From the NCBI RefSeq assembly GCF_000003605.2, contig NW_003155258.1:115463-153562 (forward strand): a stretch of 38,100 nt of DNA, read 5' to 3'. Below the pieces are notes generated by a model that was given only the letters and a program-made list of their open reading frames with translations, did not search any database and was not told the origin of the DNA. Every line of letters starts with the position of its first letter. Within the stretch, counting starts at the first letter, position 1. Both the position numbers and the translations under genes were made by a program. Below are positions 10,880-22,219 of the stretch, in pieces. The stretch comes from Saccoglossus kowalevskii. Taxonomy: Eukaryota; Hemichordata; Enteropneusta; Harrimaniidae.

Positions 10880-12929
10880 GGTTTGAGTTGGGGTCAATGC
10901 GACTAAAACAGAAATTAAAATTCAGGACACTATTTTTCAAAACGCGTTGCTTGAATAAAACTGATCAGACACATTCAATTTACCAGACTATTGAACAACT
11001 AGGAAAAGTGAAAACAAAACTTATTATCACCAGCATAAATGCGTAATTATTTTTTTTACAAAAAAGTAATTTTTTTACTTTTGATTAAGTAACGCACCGT
11101 AGAATGCAGATACGGGCATGACAAACACACCTTTGAAAAGCTTGAAGTCTGGCGAATCCAAAAATATATACTTTCCTGGGTCTATTTGTAGTCGTTTGGT
11201 CCCAATTAGAAGATGAAAAAAGTAGGCAAATAATAGTCCCGCTACCTTAACATCTCTATGACTGCGTTGGGAACTTTCGCACCAGGGCGGTATTTGTCAG
11301 CTCTGTTGTGTTTACGATTAAAATTACGAATAATATTCACAAATGCCTTGCTCATGACATGACACTCTATTATTTTACCGTTCGTATTAAGTATTTACTC
11401 CGGTTTGCATTCAGCAGCACTGTGCATATCCATGAGTAGAATGATGTACTAGTGGTTCCATAAGCAGTTTTTTCACATCCAAACTGAGGTTCTTTTTTTA
11501 TTTCAATAGTAAGTTTACCTACTTGTTCACTAGCCGATTGAACTTCTTTTCGTTGCTCCGCGTTTTCAAAAACTACACTTCGCTGTTCTGTCGGAACGCA
11601 CGCTGCATAGAAATGGACAGTTGCGCTTGTCACGTTCAGGACTTCCGTACGTATGACATCGAGCGCATTTTTTCTCACAAACCTCCCTCCCGGGTTCGTT
11701 GTCTTAACGCTCCGCGAGATCACCGTGCTTTTGTTTGTCAACATTTAATTCCTTCTCTAAAATTTCGATTTTGCTTTTTATACATTCAATCGAATGGCGA
11801 CTGGAAATGATACTGACCCCATTCGACGTTTTCCTCATGCTCCCCTGTAAACCCATTCGTTTTCAGTGCAGCGTTTCTGTGTAGCTTTCGCCATGATCGT
11901 AAGCTGATTGTTGGGAACGGAAATGTATTTTCGCGATTTCGTTGTTTGTTGGCACTATGATCATCACTAGCGGGTGGACTAAGTTTTGCAGTCCAAGTTT
12001 TGACTGCGGTGTTTCTAATTTGGCGACTGCGTTGATAACCATTTGTCTGTGCACTGAGCTTGTTCTGGTTTCAAATTTGTCGAAATCGTGTGGTTTGAAG
12101 AATTTGAGTGACGTCTCTCATGTAAAATCAAGCCTTTCAAATTCTGCATACTATTTCATGAGAGATGCATCTATTGGTTCCAAAAAAAAAAACACTCCAG
12201 TGAATTTCATTGAGGTGTCCCAAAAACGTCAATTTTGATTGAACTGGGGAAACACGCGGGAAAACGCCGAGGGGTCTGCAAACTTGTGCGTCACGTCACG
12301 CGTTGGGGGACGTTCACATAACTTACAACGCACCTTGGAGACCGACCTCATAAAGAGTACACGTAAGTCTAAGCAGTCTCCAATAGAAAAAATGGTTATA
12401 TTCTGTTGCAATGCATTATAATCGTTATGAACAATGATATTTCTGGGAAAAGACAAAAACAAAAAGGCACGAATGCGTTTCACATGATAGGATTCGTCGT
12501 TTGGAAATCATTTGGACACGGAGCTAAATGGGTGAATGTGTGTTCTCTATATATTATTGTATCGACTTCGATGGCCACTAAGCTTCAATGTAACCAATCC
12601 AAAATTGCCACAACTTGATAACGTAATGTCGCAGCTACTTGGGCGAGGCAGCTTGATCGAATTCTGTTGTATTCAGGCAGTTGGACCTCGATGGTTTGAC
12701 GGGTATCTCCAGAAAAATGAATCGTTGCGTTGTCATGATGTTATGAATTAACATCCCATTATATGATCCTATTGTTACTATAAGTATAGCTGTGAATATT
12801 TGTAGAATGCGCCGATTCAGCGTTTTATCAAAGTTGTGTAATTACGATGTTATGCATAATAAAGACTGTTAATCTACATGTTATTATTCCGGTTAATGTT
12901 TGATAGTCTGTATTGTAAATGGTGAGTTT
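10880..12929. other. Unassigned stretch with minor open frames
   Basis: The longest open frames are on the minus strand at 11370-11744 (124 codons, containing FENAEQRKEVQSASEQVGKL, which could form a short helix) and several of 60-98 codons on both strands at 11.86-12.75 kb. None is recognised. CpG dinucleotides are somewhat more frequent at 11.5-12.4 kb than in flanking DNA by eye. Confidence 0.35.
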
Positions 12930-13290
12930 AATATCAGGGGGGAAATCTTCCTCCTCTAGGGGTCTCCACACTTGCCAGGGGGGAATCTCGTCTCGTCTCT
13001 ATGTCTCGTCCCCTTGAGGTGCGGGATCGGGGAAGTCACTTAAACTTTACAGTCAAATAAGACACACACAACGAAATACGTTTCAGCTCTCGTCTTAGTC
13101 GGTCTGTGGAGCACTCTATAAGACACAGCGCCCTGGGGAAAAGTCCCCAAGACTATCGCAAGGCTGACCCAAGACTCGCCCAAGACTGGACGGCCTCAAG
13201 GCTCGCTCCAGGACTGGACTCTCCACTGCGTCTATCGTGCTGTCCTCGCCAAGACCAAATCAAACTCTCTTTATTCATTTTCAAAACATT
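12930..13290. repeat. GC-richer repeat-like block with CAAGACT motifs
   Basis: A compositionally distinct stretch with G/C runs (AGGGGGGAAAT, CCAGGGGGGAAT), TCTCGTCTCGTCTC, and repeated CAAGACT or CAAGGCT words at 13150-13260. The reverse strand carries an AATAAAGAG polyadenylation-like word (13270-13278). This resembles the end of an LTR or a short retro-element in reverse orientation, but no matching second copy was found in the window. Confidence 0.3.
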
Positions 13291-13628
13291 AACCAATTAC
13301 AAAACAGCCAATCACAATAAGTACTGAATACGTCATATCTTTTGATTAATCGTTCACTACATTAATAACTACGGATACCAACTATCAGGAATCGTAGTCA
13401 GAATAGCGACGGTTATCTCGTAATTACTAGTAGTTCCAAATCACTGAGCCAAGTTCCGTCCAAAACTTCAAATAGGCCTAAACGATGACAGACATAACAC
13501 AGCAATTCGCTTGTAATGAGCTAATTAAGTCGATCAACAGATACGCGTAAACTAATTCATGACATTAATGTGAACGAAATTTCAGTAAATACTGAGAATT
13601 ATTTAACTCGCTATCAGTGAAGCATTAC

Positions 13629-13665
13629 TGATATCACAGTCCCTCTATCCCCGGTCTGGAAACGG
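13629..13665 (+). repeat. Left inverted repeat of the retro-element block
   Basis: Inverted match to 15268-15306, including CACAGTCCCTCTATCCC and GGAAACG. Confidence 0.6.
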
Positions 13666-13689
13666 CTATTGTCAAACTTTTAAGGTGTG

Positions 13690-14341
13690 AATTACCACCT
13701 GGGCTCGGACAGCCCGGGGTGTGGCTTTCCGCGAAGCATAATCTCTTGATAGCAGAGCTTTCCATTGAAACGATCATATTCTAGTTTTTACAACCGAAAA
13801 AGACCATATATTTTGATATTTTACAAAAATTTAGAAGCTCAACACAATTCTTTAGCCGTCAAGTCTTTCTATAGTAGCATGTTGGCATTATTATTCGTGA
13901 ATATCGCACCTAAATTTGAGGTACTATGTCAGGAATCGCAACTTCGAACACTTCTAACAACCTTGATCGATTGGCCCGTTCTATTCGTCATGTGTTTTAG
14001 AATGATCGATGTTTTTTTTTCATTTATTGAATATCTTAAACCTAGTTGTAGTTTGTGGATCTGTTTATCGTGCTTGTTTTATTATATTATATACAGTATA
14101 CGTATCATATTTAGGCATTCACTTTTTCCGTTCATAGTGTTTTCAAGCATATATTTTTAATGTATTTTACAATGCCGGTGACATCATGTCTCTAAGAATA
14201 ACATCCTGCAGTATCAATTCTTTAGCACTGCCAGGAATTGAGTAGGGAGACCTTTTATTGCCCCGATGAGAATTTATTTACTGGCGACATTTGTTTTTGA
14301 TTTACTGAACTTACTCAAAGCGTTGTCAGCGGGTTTACCCG
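13690..14341. other. Interior between left repeat and protease, no gag seen
   Basis: It starts with a short GGGCT/AGCCC hairpin near 13710. An AT-rich hydrophobic open frame at 13765-14160 has no similarity to gag or any family I know and looks like chance. Confidence 0.4.
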
Positions 14342-14344
14342 TTG

Positions 14345-15173
14345 TCACAGTGTAAGATCACAGATGCAAGTAGGCATCCATGTTTACAGGGACGAGATAG
14401 AGTTGAGTTGAAATGTGGCCATGAGCTGCCAATTATTAGTGTTGCTAGTGTCACACCAGCTAATAGGATGGTGAGTGGTATGCCTGTTGTTCAAGGCTTT
14501 ATTTGCAGTACTGAGGTAGAGGTCCTGCGTGATAGTGGGTGTAGTTCGGTTGTAGTACGTAGAGAAGGAGAGTCGTACCTGTGTGATGATGGATGGTACA
14601 TGTCGGAAAGCCCCAGTAGCTAGACTATATATAGATACACCCTACTATGTTGGTGAGGTCGGGGCATTGTGTATGAGGACCCCAGTTATTGTTGGTAATA
14701 TTAGTGGAGTTAGGAAGCCCAAGGATCCTGATATTGATTGGAAGCTAGGTGTAGCTCATGATGTAGGGCATGGTGTGGTTAGTTCGCCCTCGGGTGGTAA
14801 ACATAGTAGTCCTTCGAGTGATGGGACTAGTCTGCCCTCTGGTGGTGAAGGTTGTTGTCCTTCGGGTATTGTGACTAGTGTTCCCTCAGGTAATGAAGGT
14901 TAAACATCTACTAGTAGTCAGGCTAGTGTGCCCTATATGGATGACGGTTGTTCTCCAGGTGTTGAGATAAGAGAGCCTTCAGTTAGTGGTTGTGAACCCT
15001 CCATTGATTTCAGTCAGGATGTTGTACAGATGGAACAGACTAGGGCTCAGCAGTTAGCTGAAAAAAGCCATGTGAATAGATATGTACATTTACTTTTCGG
15101 TCTTGTGGATATATTTTTCGCTCGGATGGCGGTAATATTTTCTTTTCTGTTTGCACTTTGTGATTGCTGTGCT
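14345..15173 (+). pseudogene. Ty3/gypsy aspartic-protease (pol N-terminal) fragment
   Basis: The first frame gives MPVVQGFICS then VLRDSGCSSVVVRRE. DSG (Asp codon at 14531) is the catalytic triad motif of retropepsins, and the surrounding VLRD-G-VVVRR is typical of Ty3/gypsy proteases. Around 14580 the homology shifts frame and continues as DGTCRKAPVARLYIDTPYY, then ALCMRTPV and VGNISGVRKPKDPD, the expected C-terminal half of that protease. A stop at 14901-14903 interrupts the second frame, which then continues to MEQTRAQQLAEK, resembling the TRAQ motif that follows the protease in such polyproteins. The reverse transcriptase that should come next is missing. A Ser/Pro/Gly-rich degenerate repeat (about 14783-14900) occupies the linker. 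With a frameshift and a stop, the copy is inactive. The enzyme would normally cleave the Gag-Pol polyprotein. Confidence 0.75.
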
Positions 15174-15267
15174 TAAGTTAGTGTACGCTCAGCTTCGTGG
15201 CTAATTGTCAAAGGTGTGAACAGTTAATTTACCCACAACAAGCCCTGAGACAATAGACTGCCAAGCG

Positions 15268-15306
15268 TTTCCAGGCCAGGGATAGAGGGACTGTGGTGAT
15301 ATCAAT
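15268..15306 (-). repeat. Right inverted repeat of the retro-element block
   Basis: The reverse complement reads TGATATCACCACAGTCCCTC and on to GGAAACG, matching 13629-13665. Confidence 0.6.
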
Positions 15307-15849
15307 GTTTTGAAATCGACAAATGTTCTCGTTTTTACGTGACTTTGAGAAAGTCGTTGACGGGTATTTGAACTTCTGACCTAGATTTACCAGGGACGCA
15401 TAGTTCAGTTTAGTCGTCAAAGTGTGAGTTTTTATTTCAGTGCGACCCACTAAAGTTCGTTTTTATTTGGAAATAATTGATTTTATTCAAATCAGAGCAA
15501 AATAGTATAATAAAAGTCTTCCGATGCTTTACGTTTTACGTGACATAGCAAATATTTACAGCTAGCAATTTTATGAAATCGACGCTTTGAAATAGGTCAG
15601 TAGAAACCTTTATACTAAGATATCCTTAAAATGCACAAACGTACGAGCGTTCATATTTTTTTTAATTTTTTTATATCAAGTTTTTTGTACAGCAATTAAT
15701 CTTGTTTTAGAGTTAAACAATGGGTTTTCGATTTGTTCCAGTCCACTCGAGAAAAGGGGGCTCCGTACTCAACTGTCAGCTCATGAATATTCTTGCATAA
15801 ATTTACATATTTCGGGCCGGAAAACGCTGGTTTGATTTTGATCACCTAC

Positions 15850-16316
15850 CTTAGTAACTTATTGACAATGACTGTTTTTAAGACGTGTTATCTCTGTTGC
15901 CACTTCAATACGTTTGATATACACAATTTCCTTTTAACAGAGAAGTATTCTCGTATTCGGGTAAAAGAAGATGATGAAGAGAAAAAAGAACATTTGACTA
16001 GTGACTTTACATCGACAATATGTGTATTATAAGTTACACCCTTTAGTTATGTTAGTAACTTAACATGCCTAGTAACTTGACAATGACTGTTAAATTTGTA
16101 ACAAGTTTTACATCTGTTTACATTACTTCAATATGATTGATATGTACAATTTTCTTTTAATAGAGAAGTATTTTTGCTATGAACAATTTCGTAAACAAGT
16201 AAAAAAGATTATGATACAAGCAACAACGATCAATGGATTCGTGCCACCTCTCTACGTGAGTTTACATAACATTTGATTTCTCGATAATATGTGTATTATA
16301 AGTTACATCCTTTAGC
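15850..16316 (+). repeat. Diverged tandem duplication of about 220-245 bp
   Basis: Two blocks (about 15850-16043 and 16070-16316) share, in the same order, TAGTAACTT, GACAATGACTGTT, CTTCAATA-GTTTGATAT-ACAATTT, CTTTTAA-AGAGAAGTATT, and AATATGTGTATTATAAGTTACA-CCTTTAG. Indels separate the shared blocks. It is non-coding. Confidence 0.7.
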
Positions 16317-19300
16317 GAAATAATAAAATTCAAGGAGTCTATATTATTGTATGAACTTGGCTCGTCTCTCAACAACTTTAGCAATAACAATAGCTTTGTA
16401 TATATCTTTTTTAAAGCAATCCATTCCACTGGTGAAAGGTGATGTCACTCTTTTGATATATGTATAATGCAGTTGTATGATGTGTTAAACTAACACCTAT
16501 TGGACACAGTACGAGTATAGGTTATGCTTACCATGGCCATTGTTTTCTAAGCCTTATGCAATGATTCATGTGTTTGGTACGATAACTAAAACATGATTAT
16601 TGTACATTGGAGCATATGGATATACCAATATACAATGTTACTATATTTTGTATTGCTTCAAGTGTTTCTTAAATTATGATTATTAACAACAATTGATTGG
16701 TTAGTTATGTACACATTTTGATGTGATTATTATACTATCAATATGTGATTAGATTTATTTATTTAATTCTTCTATTGGTTGATTGTACATACACCGACTT
16801 ATGTGAAATGATTTTAATAGTCGCCCCTTCTTTTCCAACGTTGTTTTCATGACGTCGTATTTAAAAATGTACGGAATGAGTACTCCTTATACTCACGGTA
16901 GATCATAAATATCGCCGACTCTGGCATAAAATGCCGAATATAATTGACGATTACTGTTTGATTAATAACGATGTCTAGAATTTAGCGAAATCTTTCAGAT
17001 ACGCATTATTCATTGAAGGACGATTCTAACGGCATTCCTGTCACCTAATTACATCGTAGAAAGGCCTTGTCACTGGAGAGCGATATTTATAAAAAAAAAG
17101 GTTTATTGTTTAAGGGAACATTATAGCTTAGTAATGAAACAAGCAAAAAAATGTATTGTTGTTATTGTTTTTATTTCTTGGGCTATCAGTATGGTTAGGG
17201 ACAATGTAACATTCTTTGAATTGTATTGTTTAAAAAACGTGTTCTTCCTTAATTCGTTAATTACTATTTATTCAGATTGAACAATATTGTTTGTATGGTG
17301 CGTCATATGGTCGAAAATATGTAAGAAATTAGCGAAAATGTCAATGACCTCAAGGTGAATCGTATTCCCCAGCGCAAAATAATGTACTCTGTGGCGAATG
17401 GTACAAGAATTGTTTTACTAAGAAATGCTAAGGAATGTATTTAAAATATATTATAATAACATTATAGTAATGTAGTTATTGTATTGTGATAATCCACTGG
17501 AGTAGCCCATGTTGTAGGGCTTCACCAATAATGTATTTTCTTGAGATCTGCATGTAATGTGTGTTTGTTTCTCAAATTATTTTTGGGGTGCTGACTATTA
17601 CTGACTTATAAATAATTAACGGAAAAAGCAATATTTGTAAATATGTTTATACTCAAACATAATTTCAGATTGATGACGACTATATAAGTTTATTATCTGG
17701 CAACTGTGATTTAAATATCCTTTAAACAAACACAACTAATTATAAAAGTAAATCAATGATATTCATCATTTAGCTTGTTATTCCTATTGTTAAAAAATAA
17801 TATCGCTACTTTCTTTGATAGCCAAGTGAACTGTTTTGACTCGTTTTATATTCAGTATTTGTTTGCTGTTTTACTTGATTATACTAACTCAGATTTTTTG
17901 TATCATTATATTCTAAACCGTTTTGAACAACCATTTAAAGAGGTGTTTTATCATTACTTTAGTTCAACTAAAACTGAAGTCAATATATAATGAAACCTTA
18001 ATGTTGACCTATATTGTAGTTGCTACACATTGTTTATAGTTGACTATTTGTACGCGTTGTGAAAGTGCCGAAACTATTGGTAATTAAACAAACAACCAGT
18101 TTATGGGTTTAGTGGTAGAAGTTAAATGAGATGTTGCTGTTTACATTCAACCTGATATTTCACTTTTAGCATACTCCATTAGCCCGAACCCTGATGTATA
18201 TTGAATTTCCATATATAATGGAAGAATTTCATTTTCAGTGTATTGACATGAATTATTTTCCCCTAACTTTCTGTCATGGTTGACTTGTTGCTATGGCATT
18301 ACTCTTTGTGTGTATTATTTCTTCAGGCTCCATGTCTAACAGTCCACAGACATGAAGAAGTTGTGACAACGACAGGCGTGTCTAAACCACTTAACAGATT
18401 TTAGAGAGAACAACTTTTTTAAATGAATAATATACTTGAATTTATCGACAACAAAGAGAAAACGACTTTGCCAGGACCGCTGACTAACAATGGACTGTGT
18501 ATCGCTTTGACCAACAACCTCAACAAAAGTGATATATTAACAATAACTGTTCATAAAATAACACAGGGATAATATACAATTATAGGGCATATCTAGTACA
18601 ATCGTATCCTTGGAAGGTAAACCGATCGGCAATGAATCATAGTAATATTGGCAATTCCGAAATGGCGGTTTAAAAAAAATACCCCTCCCCCCAATACGAG
18701 ATGGTAGAGTACGATGATGTGAATTGCTTGATATTTTAACTAACATTAGACTGTAGGTCAAAGTTTGAGGGGACACACCAAATGCGTTTGTCTGTTTTAC
18801 ACGTCAAAGGTCAAAGTATTTCTTTCGGACTATTTGGCACAACTACTCAAACAACAGTGACTGAACCGATACTATAGACATCACTGAAGGGTTTAGCGTT
18901 GCCAGTGTCCCTTTATTGATGGTCACTAAACTACAAAGAATAGTAGCATTAAAAACGTGAGCATCCGTAAAGCAGCTTCCTGTAACGCCATTTTGACATA
19001 CAGTAAACTTCAGTATATGCGCTGTTGTTAGGGGGTTAAACATTAACCGTGTGTAGCATACATAAGTGATTATCTAGATTAAACGGTGCAATATAACACC
19101 TGCTTTGAATATTATAAAGAGTTAGATGAAACTTGAGTAAAATGTGTTTCATGGTTTTGTATCAAATGAAGACAGTGGCAGAATATAGCTTGGAACCTGA
19201 TTCTACACTTCAGTAAAATAACTTAGGATTTTGATTCTCGATCGTCTGTAATTTATTTACACTTATTGTACTGGTATTTTGATCTTGTATTCTATGGTAA

Positions 19301-19896
19301 AGATCGACGTACACATGCAGAACGACCTATTTCATCTGTTTGGAAACACATCAAGATGTTATAAATTTAGAAAACACATCTTTCATCGCAGTAAGTGTTA
19401 ATACATATTTATTTCTTCAATAAGAGTATTTTGTAATTTATTTTCTATATTTACGTTTCTAGAAATGCATCTCCAATACAAGCGTAATGATATTTGATAT
19501 AGTTGAACTACTCTGTGGCCGAACTTTATGGCTCCAAAATATTATGAATGAAAGGCCACCTCAACTAGTATCACTATCCAGATGACGATGATGGACCAGA
19601 GACAATAACATAAAACATCGGTAATTGAACCGAGTGGCAACAGGCACGCCATTGCTGAAAATCATGCCCTTTATTTACGAAATCTCTTTTTTGACGTCAA
19701 TATTGGGAATATGCCATTTTAGGCGAAGGCAATGTCGTTCAAACCGACCACTATGCTCAGTTGACTCTGCAGTCGTTTGTAATATGAAATGTAGTACAGT
19801 CTTTCAAAGACCATGCTTTGAACGACCTTCTTGTCACTAATTTACTAATACTTTTCGTCACTAGCGGACGTGGTTCATAGGAGACGATGTATATTT
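16317..19896. other. Long AT-rich stretch, no gene seen
   Basis: Only short open frames without family resemblance occur (for example 17775-17990 plus, 18537-18776 minus, 18843-19043 minus, 19625-19840 plus). No RNA gene, no clear mobile element. Confidence 0.45.
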
Positions 19897-20143
19897 TCCG
19901 TAATTCGAAGTCCGGCTAACTGTTATTGAAAGTTCGAGTTACTAAATGTAGACGTTTAACAAAAGCAACAATTTATTTTGCCCGTAACTCGTTGCCCGTA
20001 AATTATGTTAATTATTAATTTGAGTTCCATTGTTGGCGTGGTTGTGCAAAATTGGGCATGGTTTATTAAATTTGAGCGTGTTTTGTTTTGTAACTTGATG
20101 TTTTCGTAACTCGACGTTCGTAACCCGAGGTCGGTAACTAGAA
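19897..20143 (+). repeat. Left arm of the foldback-like element
   Basis: Rich in GTAACTCG/GTAATTCG words. The inverted counterpart is 21464-21738. Confidence 0.7.
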
Positions 20144-20501
20144 CATGCTACAACTGCGTCCGAGCAAACTTCCTAAGTTAGGTTTAGCGTGCTCCTGAAG
20201 CAGAATTGTAACAGCAATGCATGGCTGGGTTTATTCCACTGAAGACAAATACAAGCAACTCATGGGCATATAATATATGTGATGGTGTCTGTGTATGATA
20301 TAATTGCGACAAGAAGTCATGTCGATTTTTCAGGTAGCTAGTCCTGTCGCCACAGTTAGTTGTCTCGTGTAAGCATTGTTGTAAGTTGTTCCTTGCGTTG
20401 ATCGGCGCATTGCTCATGAATTGCTTGAGTAACGCAACCTTTTAGTACGTAAACGGCGCAATGTGTCGATCTAAACAACTCGCTAGTGTGGTGTCTTCCA
20501 G

Positions 20502-20809
20502 AAAATGGATTTTCGGCCAAGTTACTAACAAATAAAAAAAGTGTTCAACTAAGATTTGCTGACACTATAACTTTATTAGACATAATATTCGCTTATGTAT
20601 ATAATAAAGACATAGAACAAGATGTTAAACAACAACAACAACAACACCATTTTGTATATGCACATAATAATTTGCTTATTAAAAGTAGCAAAATTCCTGA
20701 AATTACCATTCCAAAAGTAGTTACCATTGTGTTAAAACATCTTGAAAAACACAAAACAGAGTGGGCGTTTCATGAACGTGATGATCGACAACAGCACTAC
20801 GCCATCCAT
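20502..20809 (+). CDS. Candidate exon of unknown function inside the foldback element
   Basis: The frame runs through this block without stops and is flanked by splice-like signals: TGTCTTCCAG just before 20502 and GTAAGTAC just after 20809. The predicted product is about 102 residues (phase 2 on entry, phase 0 at exit). It has a hydrophobic helix-like segment ITLLDIIFAYVY, a glutamine tract QQQQQHH encoded by CAA repeats, and a charged C-terminal part VLKHLEKHKTEWAFHERDDR. I do not recognise a family. It could be an exon captured by the element, part of an unknown element protein, or chance. No partner exons were identified. Confidence 0.3.
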
Positions 20810-21463
20810 GTAAGTACTGACTGGGAATCTGTATCATGTACTCAGTGATACATTGTGTGTTGTGTCTTCGCGTACAATTTGTTGAAAGTGGTAAATAAAT
20901 AAACATTAAGACAGTATTAATAACTTGTGTCTTTCACGCGTTTTCTGTAACGATTGACCGTAAACACATTTGTACTCAACCAGGGTGGCAGTATATATGC
21001 CCATGTCAACATGTCCTTCATTCGCTGTTCCGCACTGGTCGCCGACATTTGCAGCAATTCCTTTTTATGTTTTTTTTCTCAATGGTCGCGCGGAAGCGTT
21101 TGCTCCAGTTCATGACTAGATCTGGGAACAATGCCACAAAGTTGTCATATAAAGAGTCAACGGATCTATATATCTATTAGTCGTACCGCCAACATCATAT
21201 TCACTCCTATCTCAGTGACGATGCTAACAATTGTGTGTCCGTGTTTTCGAACGCACTTGTTCAGATTAGTTTGTGTTGCACCTGGTATGTTCTCTGGAAT
21301 CTATAAAATACGAATATGAGGCATGAAAAATAAGTTTTCATTGAGGTGCGATTCATAGTTTGTGTCACAGTAACAAAATAGCTTTTTGGGAAAAATAGTA
21401 TTGTCGTTCACTACATAATATGCAATTTCCGTTCTTTTGTGTTTTTGTCATCAATCTTATTCT

Positions 21464-21738
21464 TGTTCGAGTTACGGACATCGAGTTACGAATATCGAAT
21501 TCCGAAAACATCAAGTTACAGATATGACCACAGCCACATTGTTGAAACCACGCCCACTTTTGTGAAAACACGCCCAAATTATAACTAAGTTAACCAAACT
21601 TCGAGTTACGGGCAACATATATGTTTTATTTTGTTTACCCTTCACATTTTCTATTTCGAACTTTTATTAACAGTTATTCAAACTTCGAGTTAGTAACTCC
21701 AAATTTGACTAACAGTTAACCGAAATTCGAATTACGGA
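21464..21738 (-). repeat. Right arm of the foldback-like element
   Basis: Inverted copy of the left arm. Contains GAAAACATCAAGTTACA, the complement of the left-arm TGTAACTTGATGTTTTC. Confidence 0.7.
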
Positions 21739-21800
21739 CAACATAGATTTTGTTGTTGTTTAGTGTCCACATTCAGTAACTCGAATTGTAATTACGAGTA

Positions 21801-22190
21801 GAGAGAAAAACAACTTGCAAACAAATTGGCGATGTGAACTACCAATATATTTATGCATCTCATCAAAGTCAGCAAATCTGTAACTTTCCCCTACCCAGTC
21901 TGCATCGTTACACCAGTAAAGTTATTCAATTTTTTTCCGTCTGCAATAAGCAATAAGTTGGTTGCCAGTCATCAAACTCTATATATAAGTGACACATCAT
22001 CGAATAACGCAACGATAAAAAACGTAATTTATATAAGTTGACATGATATATGGATACATTGTACAATTCCAAAATTAAGATTTATGTATATTCTGGTAGA
22101 AAATGTGACAGTTTAGTATGTGAACGTTAGGCTACACCGATTAAATTGTATGGATGACATCCGCGCGCGCATTAGTTTTCGCCTGTTCTC
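21801..22190. other. Short intergenic stretch, nothing recognised
   Basis: AT-rich, with one 62-codon open frame at 21853-22041 without resemblance to any family. Confidence 0.4.
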
Positions 22191-22216
22191 AAAAAAAAAA
22201 AAAAAAAAAAAAAAAA
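22191..22216 (+). repeat. Homopolymer A tract (26 nt)
   Basis: An uninterrupted run of 26 A. It could be the poly(A) tail of an old retroposed copy ending at 22190, but no matching element body was recognised. Confidence 0.9.
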
Positions 22217-22219
22217 TCT

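Larger units (their letters stand above)
13628..15307 (+). mobile_element. Truncated Ty3/gypsy retrotransposon between inverted repeats
   Basis: TGATATCACAGTCCCTCTAT...GGAAACG at 13629-13665 is matched in inverted orientation by CGTTTCC...GATAGAGGGACT...GATATCA at 15268-15306, with a few substitutions and a 2-nt indel. Just inside each end is a direct similarity, ATTGTCAAA..GGTGTGAA (about 13668-13691 and 15204-15220). Between them lies the protease part of a Ty3/gypsy pol gene with no recognisable gag, reverse transcriptase, RNase H or integrase. An LTR element should have direct, not inverted, ends. This is therefore a rearranged or internally deleted copy, or a retro-element fragment captured in a foldback-type element. 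Confidence 0.55.
19897..21738. mobile_element. Foldback-like element with long inverted arms
   Basis: The left arm (about 19897-20143) and right arm (about 21464-21738) are inverted copies. On the left, CCGTAATTCGAAGTCCGGCT, TAACTGTTATTGAAAGTTCG, TTGCCCGTAACTCG, TGTAACTTGATGTTTTCG and TTCGTAAC-CGAGGTC are matched in the same order by the reverse complement of the right arm. The arms are themselves built of degenerate subunits around TTCGAGTTACGGACA; a further unit extends the right side to about 21800. The interior is about 1.3 kb and contains one coding-like frame. Such long subrepeat-built arms are typical of foldback or long-inverted-repeat elements. No transposase is recognised. Confidence 0.65.

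Noticed and set aside
10116-10940. Long open frames of 170-274 codons
   Set aside because: Most of their length is undetermined N bases.
13765-14160. 131-codon hydrophobic open frame before the protease fragment
   Set aside because: AT-rich Phe/Ile/Leu composition with no gag or other family features; likely chance.
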